Assembly (NCBI GenBank): GCA_030706285.1 | Contig: JAUZOU010000240.1 | Location: 1-5,122, forward strand | Reading direction: 5' to 3' | Source: Bacteroidota bacterium | GTDB taxonomy: Bacteria; Bacteroidota; Bacteroidia; Bacteroidales; UBA1402 | DNA: 5,122 nucleotides | Part shown: in pieces, positions 1 through 5,122 of the stretch | Layout: every line of letters begins with the position of its first letter | Position numbering within the stretch: the first letter of the stretch is position 1 | The notes under the pieces: model-generated | What the model saw: only the letters and a program-made list of their open reading frames with translations | The model's database searches: none | What the model was told of the DNA's origin: nothing | Made by a program: the position numbers and the translations under genes

Positions 1-2142
1 GTAGCGTGCCAGCATGGTAAGAAACTAACCATTCTGGAGTCAGACCTCGAATCCTATCCGGGCATGTTCGTTCAGGCTCAACCGGGAAAACCAGCTCTGA
101 AGGGCGTTTTTGCTCAACTTCCGTCCAAAACAGATTATTATCCATGGCGTCGTCAGCTATATATCACCGAACGAGGGTCAAACATCGCTCAAACGAATGG
201 CAACCGTTCCTATCCCTGGCGAGTACTGGCCATCAGTCAAAAAGACATTGACATGCCTGTCAACAACCTGGTTTATGCATTGGCTTCTTCCAATAGGATT
301 GGAGATGTCAGCTGGATTAAAACAGGTAAGGTTGCCTGGGACTGGTGGAACGACTGGGGACTGAGTGGGGTCAACTTCAAGGCTGGCATCAACATGGACA
401 CATATAAGTACTACATCGATTTTGCCTCCGCTCACGGCATTGAATTTATCGTGCTGGATGAAGGCTGGTACAAACCATCCGGCGGAGATATGCTGACGAC
501 CATTCCTGAAATCAATCTGCCTGAATTGATCGCGTATGGCAAAAAAAAACACGTCGACATTGTCTTATGGACTGTCTTCAACGTACTGGACGACCAGTTG
601 GAGGCAGCCTGCAAAAAATATTCAGAAATGGGTGTTAAAGGTTTTAAAGTCGATTTCCTGGACAGGGATGACCAAACGGCTGTCGATATGGTTTACCGGA
701 TTGCCGCCTGTGCCGCCAAATACCATTTAACACTCGATTTTCACGGTATTTATAAACCGACCGGTTTGAACCGTACCTATCCAAACGTCATCAACTTCGA
801 AAGTGTTTTTGGCATGGAAGAAGCCAAATGGAGTACGAAAGAGAAGGACATGCCTCTGTACGATGTCACGTTCCCCTACATTCGTATGATGGCCGGATAC
901 GTCGATTTTACACCGGGAGCCATGCGCAATGCTACAAAAAACGATTTCCAACCCATCTATTACAACCCGATGAGCATGGGTACCAGATGCCATCAGCTGG
1001 GAACTTACATTGTGTATGACTCTCCTTTCACCATGCTTTGCGACGCGCCGACCAACTATGAAAAAGAACCAGCTTTTACTGATTTCATAACATCCTTACC
1101 TGTGGAAGTTGACGAGACTAAAATCCTGGACGGCGAGCTTGGACAGTACATTGTTTCAGCTAGAAAGAAATCACTGCAATGGTACATAGGAGGCCTGACA
1201 AATTGGGACTCACGGGATGTCACCATTGATTTTTCCTTCCTGGGTGCAGATGAAGAATACATGGCTACTCTTTACAAAGATGGCGTCAATGCGGATAAAC
1301 AAGCTGAAGATTATGCCGTAGAAACGTTCCCTGTCAATAAAGAAACGAAAAGAACCATTCATTTGGCCTCTGGTGGCGGTTTTGCCATGAAACTAATCAG
1401 GACGTTCAACCAAACCGATACTCACCCGGAGCCTGTACCAGCCAACGCCGAATTTCCTTCATTCTATAAAAAATGCCTGTATGCCGATGGCATTCCGGTG
1501 CTTTCTTCAGCCAATGTCTCAGATGAAGCGTTATTACAGGCAAAACAAATCATTCAGTATATGCTGGCCAAGCGAAGAGACATCAAAGATGAATTGGTGA
1601 CCAAAGGCTGTCGTGTCATGATCGTCGGAGCAAAAGAAGCAGTGTGTGACTTGCCTGAATACGCCAAGATTTGTAACACGCCTGAGAACATTGCCTACTG
1701 GAACCGGCGTGCCAGAGGGTTTGGCGGAGCGCCGGAAGATGCCTTAAGTGCCAGTTGCGGTGAAGAAAATCTGATTTGCCTGCCTGAAGACCGCTATACC
1801 GGTGAAAATATTTTAGTCCATGAATTTGCCCATTTATTTCATACCATCGGCATCGTCGGGCTTGATCCGTCTTTCGACAAACGGTTGGTTCAGGTGATGG
1901 AGCATGCCAAGGCAAACGGTTTATGGGCTAAAACATATGCGCTGACAGATAAGTTTGAATATTTTGCCGAGGCAACTCAATCGTTCTTTAGCTGCAATCG
2001 GTATTCCGATACGCCCAACGGCGTTCATAACGGCATTAACCGGAGGAGTAAGCTAAGAGACTACGATTCTGAGATGTATCAATTACTATCAGACTATTTT
2101 GAAGAGACGGATATTCCGCTTTGCAACGTGATTCATCAATGA
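1..2142 (+). CDS. GH97 glycosidase (retaining type) fused to a C-terminal zincin-like metallopeptidase domain; 5' end missing
   Basis: The frame is open from base 1 to the TGA at 2140-2142 (713 codons seen). Residues before the ATG at 64 (TILESDLESYPGM) match the end of the GH97 N-terminal domain, so the true start, and any signal peptide, lies upstream. Numbering from base 1, residues about 85-365 form the catalytic barrel (VLDEGWY, GVKGFKVDFLDRDDQ, DFHGIYKPTG). D218 in KVDF sits where retaining GH97 enzymes have their nucleophile; inverting SusB-type enzymes lack it. E267 (NFESVFG) fits the conserved Glu used as acid/base or calcium ligand, although the usual preceding Arg is Phe here. Residues about 366-468 are the GH97 C-terminal beta domain (LYKDGVNADKQAEDY). 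A linker rich in Pro, Thr and Asn leads to residues about 485-713, with HEFAH (H607, E608, H611) and YFAEA (E657), typical of zinc gluzincins. The likely role is exo-hydrolysis of alpha-linked galactose or a similar sugar, probably outside the cytoplasm. The peptidase target is unknown. Confidence 0.93.
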   Translation, partial: VACQHGKKLTILESDLESYPGMFVQAQPGKPALKGVFAQLPSKTDYYPWRRQLYITERGSNIAQTNGNRSYPWRVLAISQKDIDMPVNNLVYALASSNRIGDVSWIKTGKVAWDWWNDWGLSGVNFKAGINMDTYKYYIDFASAHGIEFIVLDEGWYKPSGGDMLTTIPEINLPELIAYGKKKHVDIVLWTVFNVLDDQLEAACKKYSEMGVKGFKVDFLDRDDQTAVDMVYRIAACAAKYHLTLDFHGIYKPTGLNRTYPNVINFESVFGMEEAKWSTKEKDMPLYDVTFPYIRMMAGYVDFTPGAMRNATKNDFQPIYYNPMSMGTRCHQLGTYIVYDSPFTMLCDAPTNYEKEPAFTDFITSLPVEVDETKILDGELGQYIVSARKKSLQWYIGGLTNWDSRDVTIDFSFLGADEEYMATLYKDGVNADKQAEDYAVETFPVNKETKRTIHLASGGGFAMKLIRTFNQTDTHPEPVPANAEFPSFYKKCLYADGIPVLSSANVSDEALLQAKQIIQYMLAKRRDIKDELVTKGCRVMIVGAKEAVCDLPEYAKICNTPENIAYWNRRARGFGGAPEDALSASCGEENLICLPEDRYTGENILVHEFAHLFHTIGIVGLDPSFDKRLVQVMEHAKANGLWAKTYALTDKFEYFAEATQSFFSCNRYSDTPNGVHNGINRRSKLRDYDSEMYQLLSDYFEETDIPLCNVIHQ

Positions 2143-2162
2143 AACGTCCCACCGCATGCAGC

Positions 2163-2193
2163 AGTGTATCTATTAAAAAATAGTTGATGCACT
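2163..2193. other. Imperfect hairpin 20 bases after the GH97 stop codon
   Basis: AGTGTATC (2163-2170) pairs with GATGCACT (2186-2193) with one T-G wobble. The stem continues as TATT (2171-2174) with AATA (2179-2182) around an AAAA loop, leaving a three-base bulge (GTT, 2183-2185). No T-run follows on either strand, so it does not look like a classical intrinsic terminator. It may instead protect or process the 3' end of the GH97 transcript. The pairing is visible in the sequence; any function is inferred. Confidence 0.4.
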
Positions 2194-2220
2194 CGTTAGC
2201 GGAATTTGAGCTTGTACAGC

Positions 2221-2324
2221 AAAAATATGAACCCCAGGGCAAGCCATAGACCCTGATTCCGCTCTAATGGAGGGGAATTTCAGTCCATAGAGAATGAATT
2301 ACCCTGGGGCAAGCCCTCTTTTTT
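2221..2324. terminator. Possible bidirectional terminator for the convergent genes
   Basis: The inverted repeat at 2232-2309 is flanked by T-runs in both reading directions. On the plus strand T6 at 2319-2324 follows the stem and a small GGGC-AA-GCCC palindrome (2307-2316). On the minus strand T5 (plus-strand A at 2221-2225) lies six bases beyond the stem. It falls in the only gap between the two convergent genes, where a shared terminator would be expected. The spacing between stem and T-run and the large enclosed loop are not ideal, so the call is tentative. Confidence 0.35.
2232..2309. repeat. Nested inverted repeat between convergent genes, REP-like
   Basis: Perfect 8-bp arms CCCCAGGG (2232-2239) and CCCTGGGG (2302-2309) enclose an inner imperfect stem. 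In the inner stem ATTCC (2256-2260) pairs with GGAAT (2274-2278), and CTC (2262-2264) with GAG (2270-2272), across a G-G mismatch with loop TAATG. GGGCAAGCC occurs twice in direct orientation (2237-2245 and 2307-2315). CATAGA also occurs twice (2245-2250 and 2286-2291). GC-rich arms containing a GGGCAAGCC core, in the gap between convergent genes, resemble bacterial REP/BIME-type repeats. Whether it recurs elsewhere in the genome cannot be seen from one window. Confidence 0.5.
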
Positions 2325-2326
2325 GA

Positions 2327-4792
2327 TTAAACAAACAAATTCAGATTGGCACTTTCCGTCCGTTCGAGATAGGTAGCCACTCCTCCCACATTGACGCCAT
2401 CGATGAATTCTTCGGCTTTGACTCCCATAACATTCATGGACATCTGACAGGCAATAAACTCCACTCCGTTTTGCTGAGCCGTTTGAATCATTGTCTCCAA
2501 GGAATCGATGCGTTTGTCTTTCATCACCATACGCATCATCCTGCCCCCCAAGCCAGCCATATTCATTTTTGAGAGGCCCAGTTTTTTACTCGAGCTTGGC
2601 AGCATCATGCCAAACATCTTTCCGAAAAAATCCTTGCTAACTCGCGGCTTGTCGTGGCGTTTGATCACATTCAGCCCCCAGAAAGTGAAAAAGATTGACA
2701 CCTTTTTACCGGAAGCGACGGCTCCGTTTGCAATGACAAAAACAGCCAGTGCTTTGTCAAGATCATCGCTGAAACAAATCAGGGTCGTTGCCTCGGATGC
2801 ACCTGGTTGTGTTTTTTTTGATACAAGACTTCCTTTGCGAACAGTCGCCGTGATTTCTGCCCCCTCCTGCTTTAGATCGACCAATTCGTTACCGGTCATC
2901 TTGGCCCAGGATTGAACGTCCTTATAAAATCCGGCGTCTGACGCTGAAATCCTGAGCGATTCCCCAATTGTCAATTCGTCAACCGATTGTTTAAGCTTCA
3001 ATATCGGACCAGGGCACTGTAAGCCACACGCATTGACAGTCCTGATTTTTTCATAATCAATAGGGACTGGGGCTTTCTTTCCTTGATAAATCTGGTCATC
3101 GTGACCGATATAATCGTTTGCGAAGATGTCTTCATTACTTTGCTTCTGGCTGGCAGTTTCGTAAGTTTTCAATCCACCGGACAAATTATAAACCTCCGGA
3201 AAGCCGCACTGCGTCAAAATCCTGCAGGCCACGTAGGCTCTTAATCCGACGCCACAAAACACAACGATTTTTTTATCGCGGGGCAATTCCTCCAAGTGTT
3301 GCCTAAGTTGGTTCAAAGGTATGTTGACAGCACCATCTATCGTTCCAAGATCGAACTCATCCGTTGTACGAACATCCAATTTATAAAAATCATTGTCATG
3401 ACCATGAACAAGCTCTCTCCAGGAAACCGTTTTCACAAATCCATTCAAAATATTTTCTGCCACCATACCGGCAATATTTATGGGATCCTTGGCTGATGCA
3501 TAGGGAGGGGCATAGGCGTGTTCCAGCTCTGTCAAATCATATACAGTAGCCCCTCTCTGGATAGCCGTCGAAAACAAATCAATCCGCTTGTCCACCCCAT
3601 CGTATCCCACAATCTGAGCCCCAAGCAAACGACCATCATCAGTTGAAAATGAAATTTTTATCGATAAAGGTAATGCGCCAGGATAATAACCAGCATGGGA
3701 AGATGAATGGGTGATTGAGTCTTTATGAGGTATATTCAGTTTGGTTAGCATTTTGCCGGAAACACCGGTAGACGCTACCGTCAAATCAAACACCTTTGCA
3801 ATGGCGGTATTAACTGATCCTTTATATACCTTCTTATTACCAAAGACAAGGTTATCGGCCAAAATCCTGGCTTGTTTATTGGCAGGTCCAGCCAGATAGG
3901 TAATCATCTTAGTCCCGGTGATGGAATTACCGAATTCAATGGCATCACCCAGTGCATAAATAGTAGGATCTGATGTTTGCAAATATTCATTAACTGAAAT
4001 ACCACCAGTCTCACCAATCGCAAGCCCTGCCGCCTTGGCAAGCCTGTTATCCGGTCGTACCCCGATGGATAGCAGCACCATATCAGCCTCAATGGTTTTG
4101 GAGGAGCTCAACTTCACTTCAATGTGATCGCCTGTATTTGAAAAGGAGGCCACTGAGGTGTTTAGGTAAAATTCTACCTGTTTGGTTTTTAGATGCTGAT
4201 GTACCAACGCCGCCATAGAATAGTCAAGTGGCGTCATCACCTGTTCAGCCATTTCAACAATCGTCACCATCAAGCCAGCATGATGCAGATTTTCTGCCAT
4301 TTCCAAGCCAATAAATCCAGCTCCAACAACAACAACGTGACGTGGTTTCTTTTCTTCGATGTACTGTTTGATCCGATCCGTATCGGTGACACTACGTAAC
4401 GTGAATATGCCTTCCTGATTAATACCCGGAAGCGGGGGTCTGATTGGTTCGGCACCAGGGGATAGTACCAGTTTGTCGTAGTGTTCGGTATAGGTCTCTC
4501 CTTTCTTCAGCTGCTTGACCGTCACCTCCTTTTTGTCCCTGTTTATTGATAACACTTCGGAAAAGGTCCTGACTTCCAACTTGAACCGTTCGGCAAATGT
4601 CTCCGGTGTCTGAACGAAAAGGTTTTCTCTTTCAGTGATGGTTCCACCTATATAATAGGGTAGCCCGCAATTGGCATATGAAATATAGGCGCCCTTTTCA
4701 AATACGATGATTTCACTTGATTCATCCATACGTCTCAGACGTGCTGCAGTCGTAGCTCCCCCAGCTACACCACCGATAATCAGGTATTTCAT
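2327..4792 (-). CDS. CoA-disulfide/persulfide reductase flavoprotein fused to rhodanese, TusA and DsrE-like domains
   Basis: This is a complete 821-residue cytoplasmic protein. The ATG at 4792 is the natural start because the FAD-binding Rossmann motif begins at residue 3 (YLIIGGVAGG). Residues 1-450 are a CoA-disulfide-reductase-like flavoprotein: redox C42 in SYANCGLPYY, NAD(P)H site G157-x-G159-xx-G162, second FAD motif G282-D283, and tyrosines in HAYAPPY (Y427, Y431) near the dimer interface. Residues about 455-547 are a rhodanese with C513 in the loop CGVGLRA. Residues about 583-653 are TusA (SirA) with CGLQCPGP, where C593 is the sulfur carrier and C589 is extra. Residues about 668-821 are DsrE2-like (FFTFWGLNVI, then C782 in ACQMSMNVMG). 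The family reduces CoA disulfide, CoA persulfide or polysulfide with NAD(P)H. The added domains suggest handover of persulfide sulfur between cysteines of one chain. Such fusions are known in bacteria. The physiological substrate cannot be read from sequence. No Shine-Dalgarno sequence is evident. Confidence 0.96.
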   Translation of the reverse strand: MKYLIIGGVAGGATTAARLRRMDESSEIIVFEKGAYISYANCGLPYYIGGTITERENLFVQTPETFAERFKLEVRTFSEVLSINRDKKEVTVKQLKKGETYTEHYDKLVLSPGAEPIRPPLPGINQEGIFTLRSVTDTDRIKQYIEEKKPRHVVVVGAGFIGLEMAENLHHAGLMVTIVEMAEQVMTPLDYSMAALVHQHLKTKQVEFYLNTSVASFSNTGDHIEVKLSSSKTIEADMVLLSIGVRPDNRLAKAAGLAIGETGGISVNEYLQTSDPTIYALGDAIEFGNSITGTKMITYLAGPANKQARILADNLVFGNKKVYKGSVNTAIAKVFDLTVASTGVSGKMLTKLNIPHKDSITHSSSHAGYYPGALPLSIKISFSTDDGRLLGAQIVGYDGVDKRIDLFSTAIQRGATVYDLTELEHAYAPPYASAKDPINIAGMVAENILNGFVKTVSWRELVHGHDNDFYKLDVRTTDEFDLGTIDGAVNIPLNQLRQHLEELPRDKKIVVFCGVGLRAYVACRILTQCGFPEVYNLSGGLKTYETASQKQSNEDIFANDYIGHDDQIYQGKKAPVPIDYEKIRTVNACGLQCPGPILKLKQSVDELTIGESLRISASDAGFYKDVQSWAKMTGNELVDLKQEGAEITATVRKGSLVSKKTQPGASEATTLICFSDDLDKALAVFVIANGAVASGKKVSIFFTFWGLNVIKRHDKPRVSKDFFGKMFGMMLPSSSKKLGLSKMNMAGLGGRMMRMVMKDKRIDSLETMIQTAQQNGVEFIACQMSMNVMGVKAEEFIDGVNVGGVATYLERTESANLNLFV

Positions 4793-4821
4793 AGTCTATT
4801 GGTTTTAATAAATTATATCAG

Positions 4822-4854
4822 CTGGTAATATTTCTTACTAAATACTATTTCCAG
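4822..4854. promoter_or_regulatory. Imperfect 9-bp inverted repeat at the predicted transcription start; possible operator or leader hairpin
   Basis: CTGGTAATA (4822-4830) and TATTTCCAG (4846-4854) are inverted repeats with one mismatch in nine, separated by 15 bases. They lie immediately downstream of the candidate -7 box and upstream of the start codon at 4792. That position would suit a repressor site or a 5'-leader stem controlling the sulfur-transfer gene. No regulator gene is visible in the window, and the regulator is unknown. Confidence 0.3.
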
Positions 4855-4856
4855 TA

Positions 4857-4864
4857 CAAATATA
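4857..4864 (-). promoter_or_regulatory. Candidate Bacteroidota-type -7 promoter element for the reductase-rhodanese gene
   Basis: Read on the minus strand this is TATATTTG, a full match to the Bacteroidota primary sigma factor -7 consensus TAnnTTTG. It would place the transcription start near 4850 and leave a leader of roughly 58 bases before the ATG at 4792. No convincing TTG-type -33 element lies at the usual 19-21 base spacing; the nearest TTG (4877-4875) is only about 10 bases upstream. The surrounding sequence is AT-rich, so a chance match is possible. Confidence 0.45.
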
Positions 4865-5085
4865 TAGAAAAAAACAACGAAATAGATTACGGAATTCAAA
4901 ATCTTGAATCGAGCGAAACATTGAGATTTTTCGGATCAAATTGAAAACTTGTGGAGTTCCCCCGAAAAGAATCAACTGATTAATCGGCTGATGAATAGTA
5001 ACCGGCAGTGAAGCGGGCACGGGCAGGCTGCGGCGACTATGATGAAAAACGTTAAGAAAACCGTGGGGGAGAGAGGCGCCCGGAA

Positions 5086-5122
5086 TTTTCGTCTTCCGAG
5101 GAGCGAAGCGACGCTTCGAAAA
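5086..5122. repeat. GC-rich palindrome with flanking inverted TTTTCG/CGAAAA at the window edge
   Basis: CGAAGCG (5104-5110) and CGCTTCG (5112-5118) are perfect inverted arms around a single A; as a hairpin this is six base pairs (CGAAGC/GCTTCG) with a GAC loop. TTTTCG at 5086-5091 is the inverse of CGAAAA at 5117-5122. The core (CGAGGAGCGAAGCGACG) resembles short dispersed intergenic repeats found in many bacterial genomes. The element is cut by the window end, so its full extent is unknown. Confidence 0.35.

Larger units (their letters stand above)
4793..5122. other. Upstream region without an identifiable gene; edge frames unresolved
   Basis: The left half (to about 4985) is AT-rich and holds the promoter signals of the minus-strand gene. 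The right part turns GC-rich from about 5000. On the minus strand one frame is open from the window edge to a TAG at 4838 (94 codons), but its translation is rich in Phe, Arg and Pro and resembles no family I know. On the plus strand an ATG pair at 5039-5044 opens a frame (MMKNVKKTVGERG) that runs off the edge after 28 codons. In the same frame upstream, 4925-5011 reads as 28 codons ending in TGA. These cannot all be genes; none is supported by a ribosome binding site or homology I can name. Confidence 0.5.

Noticed and set aside
542..549. A-run inside the GH97 gene as a phase-variation or frameshift site
   Set aside because: The protein keeps a normal GH97 reading on both sides (YGKKKHVDIVLW), and a lysine-rich helix explains the run; there is no sign of a broken frame.
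64..2142. Treating the ATG at 64 as the true start of the GH97 gene
   Set aside because: The frame is open to base 1 and the residues before the ATG match the conserved end of the GH97 N-terminal domain, so this Met is internal and the gene is cut by the window.
2221..2324. tRNA, small structured RNA or CRISPR repeat in the intergenic gap
   Set aside because: No cloverleaf or T-loop consensus (GTTCRANNC) is present, and the GGGCAAGCC repeats are only two, with no regular spacers.
2508..2915. Plus-strand frame of 135 codons opposite the DsrE-like and TusA part of the reductase gene
   Set aside because: It lies wholly inside a well supported minus-strand gene and its translation resembles no family; it is an antisense shadow.
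5039..5122. N-terminus of a group II intron or retron reverse transcriptase at the right edge
   Set aside because: The short translation only loosely recalls such proteins, part of it is simply the translated palindromic repeat, and no intron 5' boundary or ribozyme structure is visible upstream, where the reductase gene occupies the space.

Overview
The window holds two large genes that converge on a short intergenic stretch, plus about 330 bases of non-coding or undetermined sequence at the right edge. The organism is probably a member of the Bacteroidota. The evidence is a GH97 glycosidase (a family concentrated in that phylum), a good match to the Bacteroidota -7 promoter element upstream of the second gene, and no visible Shine-Dalgarno sequence before its start. 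This is inference; no rRNA or phylogenetic marker is present.

Layout. Positions 1-2142 (+) are the 3' part of a glycoside hydrolase family 97 gene. Its reading frame is open back to base 1, so the first ATG at 64 is internal and the N-terminal GH97 domain is mostly missing. The catalytic barrel has the Asp expected of retaining GH97 enzymes (alpha-galactosidase-like, not the inverting SusB alpha-glucosidase type). After the GH97 C-terminal beta domain, the same frame continues for about 230 residues into a second, unrelated domain. That domain carries HEFAH and a downstream YFAEA, the signature of a zinc metallopeptidase (gluzincin) fold. This glycosidase-peptidase fusion is the most unusual thing in the window.

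Positions 2143-2326 are intergenic. They hold an imperfect hairpin (2163-2193) and a nested inverted repeat with 8-bp perfect outer arms (2232-2309). The repeat also contains a direct repeat GGGCAAGCC, resembles a REP-like element, and could act as a terminator for both convergent genes.

Positions 2327-4792 (-) encode an 821-residue four-module sulfur-transfer protein: CoA-disulfide/persulfide reductase flavoprotein, rhodanese, TusA, and DsrE-like. The expected cysteine is present in every module (C42, C513, C593, C782). The modules probably pass persulfide sulfur between their cysteines and reduce it with NAD(P)H, in the cytoplasm.

Positions 4793-5122 hold the likely promoter of that gene (-7 box at 4857-4864), a 9-bp imperfect inverted repeat over the predicted transcription start, and a change from AT-rich to GC-rich sequence after about 4985. 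Two short open frames run off the right edge, but neither is recognisable. The two main genes show no obvious functional link: one serves polysaccharide breakdown, the other sulfur/thiol metabolism.
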